A stretch of 38,094 bases of DNA from Acidobacteriota bacterium (GTDB taxonomy: Bacteria; Acidobacteriota; Terriglobia; Terriglobales; Acidobacteriaceae). Shown here in pieces: positions 26,150 through 34,842 of this stretch (within the stretch, counting starts at the first letter, position 1; the number at the start of each line of letters is the position of its first letter). Below the pieces are notes generated by a model. The model made no database searches, was not told the origin of the DNA, and saw only the letters and a list, made by a program, of their open reading frames with translations. Both the position numbers and the translations under genes were made by a program. The DNA is taken from positions 1-38,094 of the forward strand of contig JAJZEA010000029.1 of assembly GCA_021851335.1 (NCBI GenBank). Reading direction: 5' to 3'.

Positions 26150-28336
26150 GTGTCTACATTTCGCCCATATGTTTCGCCAGAGCAGTCGCCTGCGGAGTTT
26201 ACCCTTCGCGCGCTGATTCTGGGTTCGATCTTTGGAATTATTTTTGGCGCCGTGACCGTGTATGTCGGATTGCGTGCGGGATTGACCGTGGCGGCGTCGA
26301 TTCCGATTTCGGTCCTCTCCATCAGCATTTTGCGGGTCTTCGGGCGGTCGTCCATCCTGGAAAACAACATTGTCCAGACCACCGGCAATGCGGGCCAGTC
26401 CATTGCATCCGGAGTGATCTTTACCCTGCCCGCGCTGATTTTTCTGGGCTTCGATCTGGAGTATGCGCGCATCTTCATGCTGGCGCTGGTCGGCGGATGG
26501 CTGGGCGTGCTGTTCATGATCCCACTGCGGCGGCAGTTGATTGTGGAGGAGCATGGAGCGCTGACCTATCCGGAGGGGACAGCGTGCGCCGATGTGCTGA
26601 TTGCCGGAGACCGCGGTGGATCGTTTGCAAGTCGGGTCTTCTTCGGGCTGGGACTCGGCGGTCTCTACACGCTCTTCCAAAATGACAATTTGTTGTCGGC
26701 CTGGCCGGCGACGCCAAACTACGAGCCGGACTTCGGACCGCAACACATCCTGCAAGGCGCCGCGATTCGAGCCGATGTGACGCCGGAATATCTTGGAGTC
26801 GGCTATATTATCGGGCCGCGCGTGGCAGGAGTGCTCGTGGCTGGTGGCGCGATTTCGTGGCTCGTGTTGATGCCGCTGATCTCCTTTTTTGGACGCGTTC
26901 TGAATCATCCCGTCTATCCGGGAACGCGCCTCATCAGCGAGATGTCGCCGAGCGATCTGTGGTCCACCTACATCCGTCCGATGGGTGCTGGCGCGGTCGC
27001 GGCCGCTGGGCTGATTACGCTGCTCAAGACGATGCCCACGCTGATCGGCGCGCTGGTCGGTGGAATCCGCTCCATGCGCGCAGGCCGATCCGTAAAGGCA
27101 ATGTCCGTGCAGTCAAAGTCCGGACGTACGGAAAATGATCTGCCCATGAGCGTGGTGCTGGGTGGTTCGGTGGCGCTGGTCGTCATCATGTTTTTGTTTC
27201 TGGAGCTGCATCCGATTCCCGGGGCGTACGTGGGATTGTGGGCAAATCTGGCGGCTTCGCTGCTGGTGGTGGTCTTCGGGTTTCTGTTTGTGACCGTGAG
27301 TGCGCGGATTGTGGGGATTGTGGGCAGTTCGGCAAGTCCCGTCTCCGGGATGACGATTGCCACGCTGATGGCGACAGCGGCGGTCTTTCTGCTGAAGGGG
27401 TGGACGACCCCGGCCTATGGCGCGCTAGCCATTACGGTTGGCGGCGCGGTGTGCATTGCAGCCTCCAATGCGGGCGACACCAGCCAGGATTTGAAGACTG
27501 GATACCTGGTCGGCTCCACGCCGCGATTGCAGCAGGTCGCGCTCATGATCGGCGTATGCGTCTCGACGGTCATCATTGGCTTCACGCTCACTGCCATGAA
27601 TACGGCATTTCAGGAGTTTCGCTTGGCTTCGCAGCCGTGGGATTTGTCCCAGCCGCACGAGGGTGTAGAGATTCAGCATGATGCTCACGCGCCCAAAAAC
27701 TTCACAGTGACCGGAGGATCGGTGCTGCACGGCGACGACTACGTGGTGCTCAATGCAATTGGCTCGTCCGTGCTGGCGGACGGCAAGTATCTCTATTCGC
27801 CCCGGACGAAGCGGATCGAGGTGCAGTGGATTCAGGGAATTGGCAGCGAAAAGGCTGCGGCCCCGCAGGCGCGGCTGATGGCAACGGTCATTAACGGAAT
27901 CCTGAGCCGCAAGCTGCCGTGGGGACTGGTGCTGATGGGTGTTTTTCTGGTGATCGGTGTCGAGCTGCTGGGGGTTCGCTCGTTGACCTTTGCCGTGGGC
28001 GCTTACCTGTCGATTGGCACGACGCTGGCGATCTTTGTTGGCGGGGTGATGCGCTGGATGGTGGATCGCGCGCTCGAAAAAACGGGTGAAGCAGCGGCCT
28101 CGGAGAGCGAAGTCAGCGGCGGATCGTTATACGCATCCGGACTGATTGCCGCCGGCGGCATCATGGGTCTGGTGGGTGTTGCGATCAAAGCCTACGAGTC
28201 GCTGAGCGGCAGGACGCTTCCGATTCAGTTGCCGCAGGATACCTGGATGCACCACGACTGGGTCTCGGTGTTGATGTTTGCCGCGCTGGCTTTTTCGCTC
28301 TACTACTTTGCGCGGAAGCCGCTTAAGAAATCCTGA
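26150..28336 (+). CDS. Oligopeptide transporter, OPT family
   Basis: 728 residues from the GTG at 26150, preceded by GGGGAGGGG. It is a polytopic membrane protein: EFTLRALILGSIFGIIFGAVTVYVGLRAGLT and NNIVQTTGNAGQSIASG at the N-terminus are characteristic of the bacterial OPT family, followed by many further hydrophobic helices and the motif CIAASNAGDTSQDLKTGYLVG in the second half. Members are secondary transporters for peptides or metal-siderophore-like compounds; substrate unknown here. It ends 10 nt from the convergent TPR gene. Confidence 0.92.
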   Translation: MSTFRPYVSPEQSPAEFTLRALILGSIFGIIFGAVTVYVGLRAGLTVAASIPISVLSISILRVFGRSSILENNIVQTTGNAGQSIASGVIFTLPALIFLGFDLEYARIFMLALVGGWLGVLFMIPLRRQLIVEEHGALTYPEGTACADVLIAGDRGGSFASRVFFGLGLGGLYTLFQNDNLLSAWPATPNYEPDFGPQHILQGAAIRADVTPEYLGVGYIIGPRVAGVLVAGGAISWLVLMPLISFFGRVLNHPVYPGTRLISEMSPSDLWSTYIRPMGAGAVAAAGLITLLKTMPTLIGALVGGIRSMRAGRSVKAMSVQSKSGRTENDLPMSVVLGGSVALVVIMFLFLELHPIPGAYVGLWANLAASLLVVVFGFLFVTVSARIVGIVGSSASPVSGMTIATLMATAAVFLLKGWTTPAYGALAITVGGAVCIAASNAGDTSQDLKTGYLVGSTPRLQQVALMIGVCVSTVIIGFTLTAMNTAFQEFRLASQPWDLSQPHEGVEIQHDAHAPKNFTVTGGSVLHGDDYVVLNAIGSSVLADGKYLYSPRTKRIEVQWIQGIGSEKAAAPQARLMATVINGILSRKLPWGLVLMGVFLVIGVELLGVRSLTFAVGAYLSIGTTLAIFVGGVMRWMVDRALEKTGEAAASESEVSGGSLYASGLIAAGGIMGLVGVAIKAYESLSGRTLPIQLPQDTWMHHDWVSVLMFAALAFSLYYFARKPLKKS

Positions 28337-28346
28337 GGCGCCAGCT

Positions 28347-29072
28347 TCAGTGCAGATTCCGAAGACGTCGCGCGGCGTCCTGCGCGCCCGGGCTTTGCGG
28401 AGCGATGTCCACGGCTTGCTGGAAGGCGGCGCGTGCGCGATCGGATTGACCGCGACGCATTAGAATCTGTCCCCAATAGTTCAAGGACGCGGCGGCAAGC
28501 TCAGGCGGCAGCGTGCCCCGGCGGGAACTGTCCACGGCATGTGTGCTGAGCCAGGCAAAGTCCGATTCACATTGCTGCCGACGATGATACAAGTCGGGGA
28601 GATGCCAGCTTGTAGCAGCGCGAATGAATCGGACCTCGGGATCGTTCGGAGCCAATGTGACAGCATGATCCAGTCGCGCCAGACCCTCGGCTGCCTCATG
28701 ACGCAGATTCCATATCTGCCAACTGCGAGCCGCGTCGAGCATCTCCAGACTGCCGCTGTAGGCCTCGGCGGTTGCATCGCCGGGATAGGACTCTTCGAGA
28801 GCCTCCAGCGCCTGATGCGCGGCTTGGTCCGCGGAATGGCTGTCATGCGTGAGCACCTGAAAGTAGGCTGTGCGCGCGGCTGCCAGTTTTTGCGCGTAGT
28901 GGTCGGAATACTGAGCGCGATTCATCGGGTTCGCAGGAGGCAATCCTCCCGCAGCAGCGCAAAGTTGAGCGACCAGGGCATACAGGCAGACCATGACGAT
29001 GAGCCGCAGGCGAAACCGAAGCTGGAATTGGGACGCTATGCGATGGGTGCAGGTGTCTCTCCAAAGCCTCAT
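28347..29072 (-). CDS. Secreted TPR-repeat protein
   Basis: 241 residues with an N-terminal signal segment (MVCLYALVAQLCAAAGG around residues 27-43; an internal start at Met27 is plausible) and helical tetratricopeptide-like repeats, clearest at the C-terminus (LAAASLNYWGQILMRRGQSDRARAAFQQAVDIAPQSPGA) and at ARLDHAVTLAPNDPEVRFI. TPRs mediate protein contacts; no catalytic motif is seen. Function unknown, probably periplasmic. Confidence 0.7.
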   Translation of the reverse strand: MRLWRDTCTHRIASQFQLRFRLRLIVMVCLYALVAQLCAAAGGLPPANPMNRAQYSDHYAQKLAAARTAYFQVLTHDSHSADQAAHQALEALEESYPGDATAEAYSGSLEMLDAARSWQIWNLRHEAAEGLARLDHAVTLAPNDPEVRFIRAATSWHLPDLYHRRQQCESDFAWLSTHAVDSSRRGTLPPELAAASLNYWGQILMRRGQSDRARAAFQQAVDIAPQSPGAQDAARRLRNLH

Positions 29073-29270
29073 GCCTTCATTGTATTCATCATTGAATTTT
29101 CGGTGTAGGGTTCAGCCAATCGGTTGGGCGGCTCATCACGCGATGGCGAGATGAGCCGTTTTGAACATTCCTGCGCGGCGAATTCCTTCATGATGAAGGA
29201 ACCAAGTTTGAAGTTGCGATTGCAATGGAGGACTTTGAGATGACGATGGATTGCAAAGGCGCAAGCATGA

Positions 29271-29290
29271 TGCAGAATGCGCATTCTGCA
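29271..29290. promoter_or_regulatory. Perfect 20-bp palindrome upstream of a small secreted protein
   Basis: TGCAGAATGC is followed directly by its reverse complement GCATTCTGCA. It lies 15 nt before the ATG at 29306 and just before the ribosome binding site (GGGAG, 29296-29300). A dimeric repressor site or an mRNA hairpin controlling translation are both possible. Confidence 0.55.
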
Positions 29291-29305
29291 AAATAGGGAG
29301 AAGAG

Positions 29306-29710
29306 ATGAAATTTGTAATCGCAATGGCGATCTGGCTGATGATCTGGCCGATGAGTTCCGGGAAATTATTTCCAATGACGGCGAATTCGGTCGTTCCAGG
29401 AGCGACGGGATCGGTGAGAGTGACCAGGAACAAATCGAACCGGAATACGGTGCTCGATGTGAAGGTGAATCATCTGGCCAGACCATCGAGCCTGACGCCC
29501 TCGGAGAACAGTTATCTGGTGTGGATACGACTCAACAACGGGGATGTTCTGAAGCAGGGGGCCATTGGAGTAGACAAGAATCTGAGTGGTGAATTGAAAC
29601 TGGAAACCGTGTCCAGGGAGTTGGATGTATTCATCACGGCAGAGCAGGGCGAAGGCGTTTCGACGCCTTCGAGCGTGGAAATACTGCACGCGCATATCAG
29701 TACCAACTAA
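29306..29710 (+). CDS. Small secreted protein, function unknown
   Basis: 134 residues from the ATG at 29306 with GGGAG 5 nt upstream. A signal peptide (MKFVIAMAIWLMIWPMSSG) precedes a mature part of about 115 residues, likely beta-rich: GSVRVTRNKSNRNTVLDVKVNHL, then SYLVWIRLNNGDVLKQGAIGVDKNLSGELKLET. This reads like the small exported beta-sandwich proteins common in Acidobacteria, but I know no function. It stands alone, divergent from the TPR gene, behind a perfect palindrome. Confidence 0.65.
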   Translation: MKFVIAMAIWLMIWPMSSGKLFPMTANSVVPGATGSVRVTRNKSNRNTVLDVKVNHLARPSSLTPSENSYLVWIRLNNGDVLKQGAIGVDKNLSGELKLETVSRELDVFITAEQGEGVSTPSSVEILHAHISTN

Positions 29711-29912
29711 GAAGTCCGGACAAACTGTGCCGGATTCACTTCGAGCCTCCCTAGCTGCTGTTACTCAATGCTTGAAGTAAATCCAAACGAAACACTCTAC
29801 AAAGAACTGGTGGGAAGCCCGGAAGTTTGCGAACGATGCCTGTGAGGACCGTTCTATTCCATCGTGTGGATTCCAGACTGTACAAGCCAGCAGAAGAGTG
29901 CTGTTACAAAAG

Positions 29913-29946
29913 GCAGCGGAGTTACCCAACAGGGTAGCTCCGCTGC
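29913..29946 (-). terminator. Terminator of the glycosyltransferase operon
   Basis: GCAGCGGAG (29913-29921) pairs with CTCCGCTGC (29938-29946), with an inner ACCC/GGGT helix; the minus strand continues CTTTTG. The hairpin overlaps the glycosyltransferase stop codon. No gene is supported in 29711-29921. Confidence 0.6.
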
Positions 29947-31064
29947 TTCCACGTTGCGGGTCGGCCCATGAGTTTACGAACAAGGGCATACCACTCAAGC
30001 ACAAGCAGGATGAGCACGCCAAACGGGTGCAGCAAGGCTCCGCGCCAGCTTTGACCAAAGCGAAGAGCCGAAGCAATGCGCGGAATGAGGCCGAAGCTGA
30101 AGGCAACCAGCGAAATTCGGAAGGTGGATTCATCGCCAGTCATCAGCGACCACAGCAGCAACGGAAGCGGCAAAACCTGACCGCAAACGAGCAGCAGAGT
30201 AAAGATGCCAATGCGGGAGGGAGAAGCCATACCTTCGGTGGCGTTCTTGCTCAGTCCGCTCCAGACCTGGGCGGCGCTGCGGTACATGCGGCAGACGGCG
30301 TCGGCTGTCAGGTCATAAACGTGTGTCTGGATTCCCTGTCGGCGGAAGAGTTTGGGCAGCAGCAGGCCGTCATGCATGGTGGTGCGAATGGCTGAGTGGC
30401 CTCCGCAGTCGAAGTAGCTGCTGCGACGTACCATGAGGAATTGTCCGCAGCCAGCGGCAAAGCCCGGGCGTCGCGTGAACCGTTCTCCGGGCAGTGGCAG
30501 AAAGCCCAGCAGGATGAAGTGGATCAGCGGGATCAGCAGCCATTCCAGCCATGTTTTCGTGATCTGGCGGGGAAATCCGGTGACCATTCCGGTCGAGTCA
30601 GGGTGCAGCTCGGTGAGCATTCGCGCCAGAGCCAAAGGCCCGAGTTGGACATCCGCATCCAGAAAACACAGCACGGGATATTGCGCCAGCGAAGCCAGAT
30701 GCCAGCAGGCATGTTGTTTGCCGTTCCATCCTTCGGGCAGCGGCGGAGCTTGTTCGAGGCGCAGCCGCGTGTCGGTCAAGGCAAGCGCCCGGACGATGGC
30801 CGCGGTGCGATCGGTCGAGCTGTCGTCGAGCACGATCAGTTCCAGGTTCACCCCCTGGGAGGCAAGCACGGATTGCACTGCATCCGCGATTGACAGCTCC
30901 TCGTTCCGCGCTGGAATCAGCACAGATACGGCCAACAGTTCGGGGTTGTCTCCGCACAGGCACGGACGGCGAAAAAGCCGGATGTTAACGAGGAAAAGCA
31001 GGAGCGAAAGCGATGCGGCTGCCAATGAAATCCACGCGAGAACTGCGTATGGGAAGAGGGTCAT
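29922..31064 (-). CDS. Membrane-associated glycosyltransferase, family 2
   Basis: 380 residues from the ATG at 31064, chosen because it overlaps the upstream stop (ATGA). An N-terminal membrane helix (about 4-26) precedes a GT-A domain: VSVLIPARNEELSIADAV, LDDSSTDRT, then CFLDADVQLGP with the DxD-type motif and a later GFAAGCGQFLMVRR. Three C-terminal helices follow. This layout matches the CrtQ/HpnB-like group acting on lipid or carotenoid acceptors. The coupled acyltransferase gene suggests one pathway making an acylated glycolipid or glycosylated carotenoid; this is inference. Confidence 0.82.
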   Translation of the reverse strand: MTLFPYAVLAWISLAAASLSLLLFLVNIRLFRRPCLCGDNPELLAVSVLIPARNEELSIADAVQSVLASQGVNLELIVLDDSSTDRTAAIVRALALTDTRLRLEQAPPLPEGWNGKQHACWHLASLAQYPVLCFLDADVQLGPLALARMLTELHPDSTGMVTGFPRQITKTWLEWLLIPLIHFILLGFLPLPGERFTRRPGFAAGCGQFLMVRRSSYFDCGGHSAIRTTMHDGLLLPKLFRRQGIQTHVYDLTADAVCRMYRSAAQVWSGLSKNATEGMASPSRIGIFTLLLVCGQVLPLPLLLWSLMTGDESTFRISLVAFSFGLIPRIASALRFGQSWRGALLHPFGVLILLVLEWYALVRKLMGRPATWKQRSYPVG

Positions 31065-31876
31065 TTTGTGTGCAGACTCCCGTGATCGCGATGGTAATGC
31101 CTTCCCGTGCAAGCGCTCACCAGCCGCTTCCAGCCTTCATAGATGCCACCGATGCCGGATCTCCCTTCCAGCAGCGCCGCAAACGCTGCTGGATCGCGTT
31201 CCGTAGCAAGCATGGCAAGTTCATCCAGCGTGGCTGCCTGTGCATAGGCAAGCAGATTGGTCCAGGTGCGGGGCTGCTCCATCTGGCCGTCGGCAATCTC
31301 CAACGGCTCGCCAAAGTTGACGAGAATCTCGGGCAGCCGCTCGTTCCAGAATGTGTATTCGATGGCGATGGGTATGCAGGTGAGACGGCCCATGCGCGTC
31401 ATCAATTTGCCCAGACCGGAACGAAAAACGATGGGACGTTTGCGTACATCCTGAAACTGACTCTCGGGGGTGATCCAAAGGGCAGAGTTGGGCTGCGAGA
31501 GTACCTGTTGCCCCTGACGCAGAAACTGCGCAGCCCCTCGTCGTGTCCCATTTTCGACAGGGAAAAAACCAAGTGGGCGGAAGATGGAGTAGTGGTCGAG
31601 CGCGACGGAGTCCATCGGCGCGTAATGCTCTCGCTCCGGTAGAAACGATTCCGCAAGCAGTAACGCGGTCAGCGGATCCCACCATGAAGCATGATTGCCA
31701 AAAAGAATCAGCGCGTGTGCGTGGTGCGGAATGCGTCCGGCGTTTGCAACACGCAGCGCATGGAAGTGGCGGCGCAGGTACCATCGCGCGTAGAGGCGGA
31801 ACAAGGCCAGTCGCCCAGACGCAGGTCTGCGGATCATGCTGGCGTCTGGATCGTTCGTGGCGAAGAGTGCGTGCAT
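31061..31876 (-). CDS. PlsC-like acyltransferase
   Basis: 271 residues with AGAGG 7 nt before the ATG at 31876. The 1-acylglycerol-3-phosphate O-acyltransferase-like core is visible: FGNHASWWDPL (NHx4D catalytic motif, about residues 59-69), FRPLGFFPVENGT and ITPESQFQDV. It transfers acyl groups to a lipid or sugar acceptor. Its stop overlaps the glycosyltransferase start by 4 nt, so the two are translationally coupled. By analogy to CrtO/CrtQ partners it may acylate the glycosylated product; the substrate is unknown. Confidence 0.82.
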   Translation of the reverse strand: MHALFATNDPDASMIRRPASGRLALFRLYARWYLRRHFHALRVANAGRIPHHAHALILFGNHASWWDPLTALLLAESFLPEREHYAPMDSVALDHYSIFRPLGFFPVENGTRRGAAQFLRQGQQVLSQPNSALWITPESQFQDVRKRPIVFRSGLGKLMTRMGRLTCIPIAIEYTFWNERLPEILVNFGEPLEIADGQMEQPRTWTNLLAYAQAATLDELAMLATERDPAAFAALLEGRSGIGGIYEGWKRLVSACTGRHYHRDHGSLHTK

Positions 31877-32242
31877 GTCCGGTCCTCTGCATCTGACTTT
31901 AGCGGGTGAAGCGCAGGCTCACAAAAACCTGCTTTGAGCGCCGACGTTGAAACACCATCTCCGGAGATGATCGCAGCAGGCAACCGAGCAACAGGAGTTT
32001 GACATGCGTACTGGCTGATAGATGAGCCAAAGTGTGCCGACGTTGCGGAAGCAGAGGAGAAAGCTGCGTGAAATCTGTGGACAAAGATACGGAGCTGAAT
32101 GAGGATGAGTTGTTTTTTGATGGGCTGAAAGACGATCCGTCGTCGAATGCATCTTTCTCCAAACGAAAGGCGTCACCGGAAGAGTTCGAAAAAGACTGTA
32201 GCAAGAGTAGGAAGTCGGTTGAGTCTGCGCTTTTTCCATTCC

Positions 32243-33964
32243 ATGACGCTGTTTGTGGCTGGCTGTGCCGTGCTGTGGATGATCGGTGGCGGCCGCGCTG
32301 TCCGTGTGTATGCAGCGGGCGCAGCGCAGGCAGATGGGCAGCCAGGGGCAGGCAATCCGGACAGCCGTTGCGAGCGCTGCCACGAAGCCATCTATAAGAA
32401 ATATGAGCAGACACCGATGGCGCTGGCCAGTGGCCCGGCCGCGGAGGGACTGATTCCCGCTGATCTGAAGCAGAGCACAACGGGAGTGGAATATCGCATT
32501 CGCAACGATGGGGACCAGGTTGTGCTGGACTACCAGCGTCCCGCAATGGAGTCGAACGGAGAGCTTATCCCGGAGATTCAAGGTAGGCGTGTGTTGCGGT
32601 ATTACATCGGCTCGGGGCAGCAAGGGCGGACGTATCTGTTTGAGCGGGAGGGCTACTGGTTTGAAGCGCCCATCAACTGGTACGCCCAGAAGCGCGCGTG
32701 GGATATGGCGCCCAACTTCCTGCACGCTGCGGAGATGCCGCTTACGCTGCCCGTCGATCCGGGTTGCCTGCGCTGCCACACCTCTGGCGCGCAAACGGCG
32801 ATGGCGCAGGCGCGAAACAAGTTTGCCGAGGTTCCATTTCTGCATCCCGGCATCACCTGCGAAACGTGTCACGGAGATGCCACGGCGCATGTGGAGTCTG
32901 ACGGCCACGTCTCGATGGCGAAGATCGACGAAATGCCTACGGAAAAGCGCGATTCAATCTGCCTTAGCTGCCATCTGGAGGGACAGGCGGCTATCGAGCA
33001 TCGCGGAAAAAAGCTTGTGGACTTTCGTGCAGGCGACAGCATCTGGGACTACGCCAGCTTTTACGTTCACGCCAGCGCGCAGGGATCAGACGGAAGAGCA
33101 ACCAGCCAGTGGGAAGCTCTGTTGGCCAGTGCCTGCAAGCGAGCCTCGGGAGATCGGCTGACATGCACCACCTGCCACGATCCGCATGGAAGCGACACGC
33201 GGATGACGCCAACTGAAAAGGTCAACTGGTATCGCGCTCGCTGCCTGAGCTGCCATGAAACACCGGCGGAAGCTGGCCATTCGCCATTCTCGCAGGTCCA
33301 CTTTCCGCAGCATCGTGATTGCGTCACCTGTCACATGCAACGAGCCAGCTCAACAGACATCGCGCATGAACAGGTGACGGATCATCACATCGTGACGCAG
33401 TTCGCATCCAAACAGATTCCGCCTGCAACCTCCGGACCGCTGGTCGAGGTGGGGTCCGAACGCATCGCGACTCCCGCGCTCAATCGGGATCTCGGCTTGG
33501 CGTATGCGCAATTTGCCGCCTTGGGCGACCATGACGCAGCAAAGCATGCGGAGGCGATTTTGCTGCAAGCGGAGCAGGAAGCTACCAGCACAGAGGACGC
33601 GCCTCTGCATGCCCAGCTTGCATTTCTCGACCAGGTCAACGGCCAGATTCGCGCCGCCGCGCAGGAGTATGAAGCGGCGTTGCGGGTCGATCCAGAGGAT
33701 GCTTTCGCGGCAGGAAACCTGGGGACGATCCTGGCCGAGTTTGGCCATCCTCAGGCCGCGACCCGGTTGTGGACGCCAGTGCTGGCAAGAAATCCCGCAG
33801 AAAAAACAGTCGGCATCAACCTTGCTACCGTGGAGTGCGCACTGGGTCAACGAGAGGCGGCTCTGGCCACGTTGGAGCAGGTGCTGGCGTTCGAGCCGGA
33901 TGATCGTCCGGCGGCAGCACTCCAGATGGCGATCCGGGAACGAAGACGGCCATGCGGAAGATAA
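32243..33964 (+). CDS. Multiheme cytochrome c with C-terminal TPR domain
   Basis: About 573 residues from the ATG at 32243, which begins the hydrophobic signal segment MTLFVAGCAVLWMIGGG; the frame is open 32 codons further upstream. Seven CxxCH heme-binding motifs are visible: CERCH, CLRCH, CETCH, CLSCH, CTTCH, CLSCH and CVTCH, all in the first two thirds, so it should bind seven c-type hemes in the periplasm. The last 180 residues form TPR-like helices (ALRVDPEDAFAAGNLGTILAEFGHPQAATRLW). Such proteins may move electrons in respiration or help assemble complexes. No cytochrome maturation or oxidase genes are adjacent. The partner is unknown. Confidence 0.85.
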   Translation: MTLFVAGCAVLWMIGGGRAVRVYAAGAAQADGQPGAGNPDSRCERCHEAIYKKYEQTPMALASGPAAEGLIPADLKQSTTGVEYRIRNDGDQVVLDYQRPAMESNGELIPEIQGRRVLRYYIGSGQQGRTYLFEREGYWFEAPINWYAQKRAWDMAPNFLHAAEMPLTLPVDPGCLRCHTSGAQTAMAQARNKFAEVPFLHPGITCETCHGDATAHVESDGHVSMAKIDEMPTEKRDSICLSCHLEGQAAIEHRGKKLVDFRAGDSIWDYASFYVHASAQGSDGRATSQWEALLASACKRASGDRLTCTTCHDPHGSDTRMTPTEKVNWYRARCLSCHETPAEAGHSPFSQVHFPQHRDCVTCHMQRASSTDIAHEQVTDHHIVTQFASKQIPPATSGPLVEVGSERIATPALNRDLGLAYAQFAALGDHDAAKHAEAILLQAEQEATSTEDAPLHAQLAFLDQVNGQIRAAAQEYEAALRVDPEDAFAAGNLGTILAEFGHPQAATRLWTPVLARNPAEKTVGINLATVECALGQREAALATLEQVLAFEPDDRPAAALQMAIRERRRPCGR

Positions 33965-34842
33965 CGCTTTCATTTTCAAGCTCGTCATCTGCGGCTTCCC
34001 GGTCAGAGCACCGGCAAATGTATACCCGGGAATCGATGCGGCTTTGACGCTCGATGACGCCTTCAGAGTTCAATTCCTGAGCAGATGGGAAGTCCGACTC
34101 CTCCTGAAAAGCGGAGACGAGTCTGCCGACTGGATTCCGGTATTTTAGTAAAGCAATTTATTCATGGTCGTGAATTGCTTTTACACTTTTGATCCGACGA
34201 ACGGCCGGTTCTCTCGCGGACTCAGGAAAATACAGAATCGGTCCGTATGTAAATCATTAAATGTCAATGCAAATACATGTCATATTATTGAATCTGTCAT
34301 GCGAAATGCTATAGAATTTTCAATGTATGGAGCGATGAGCAGGAGATATCCGCTGAGTTGAGTCGATTCTCCACCTTTGCTGAATCAAAGCAAGCCTATT
34401 GTTTTCAATAGATGTTTATATATGTCTTTTCATAGGGCAGTTAACTGCAATCAGATGAGCGCTTACAGGGTTTGACTATACCGATTGCCGGACTGATCAG
34501 AAAAAAACTCATCCGAGAGATTGACAATCGCCTCTTGCCTTCGATACAGTTCATCGGTGCTCTGGAGTACATTTTTTGCTTGCCGGAAAGTGATTCGGCT
34601 AAGCCTCCTTGAGCCGAACCTGAAGCTCAAGATGCGCGAGTGGTCAGGGAAACGAGAGAACGGGACTCGCCAGCGTGGCAGGACTCGTCGGAGCGCCGAA
34701 AGCAGTTGTACGCCTTGTACTACGACTTTGGATCCAAGCCAGCGAAACTCTGGCAGAGGGTCAAATCAAGTCACCGGTGAAACAGGCGATGCTGAACGGT
34801 GAATGGGCTTTTTGAAACCTGGAGTATTTCTCAGGAGACCGC
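33965..34842. other. Gene-poor region upstream of the TonB-dependent receptor
   Basis: About 880 nt. Only short, unconvincing frames are present. The first part (33965-34148) stays open in one plus frame ending at TAG and could be gene debris. From about 34225 to 34480 it is clearly more AT-rich than the surroundings. The last part contains the likely receptor promoter (34521-34550) and a leader of about 285 nt with the inverted pair CTTGAGC/GCTCAAG (about 34609-34633). I see no RNA gene. Confidence 0.5.
34521..34550 (+). promoter_or_regulatory. Candidate sigma-70 promoter of the receptor gene
   Basis: A perfect -35 box TTGACA (34521-34526) is followed after 18 nt by TACAGT (34545-34550), a four-of-six match to the -10 box. 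It points to the receptor at 34843 and would give a leader of about 285 nt. Confidence 0.35.

Noticed and set aside
31919..32908. 329-residue minus-strand ORF
   Set aside because: Antisense to the multiheme cytochrome; no motif, while the plus frame shows regular CxxCH sites.
34164..34802. Small ORFs at 34164-34361 and 34521-34802
   Set aside because: No ribosome binding site, no recognisable motif, and composition unlike neighbouring genes; the second overlaps the likely promoter of the receptor.
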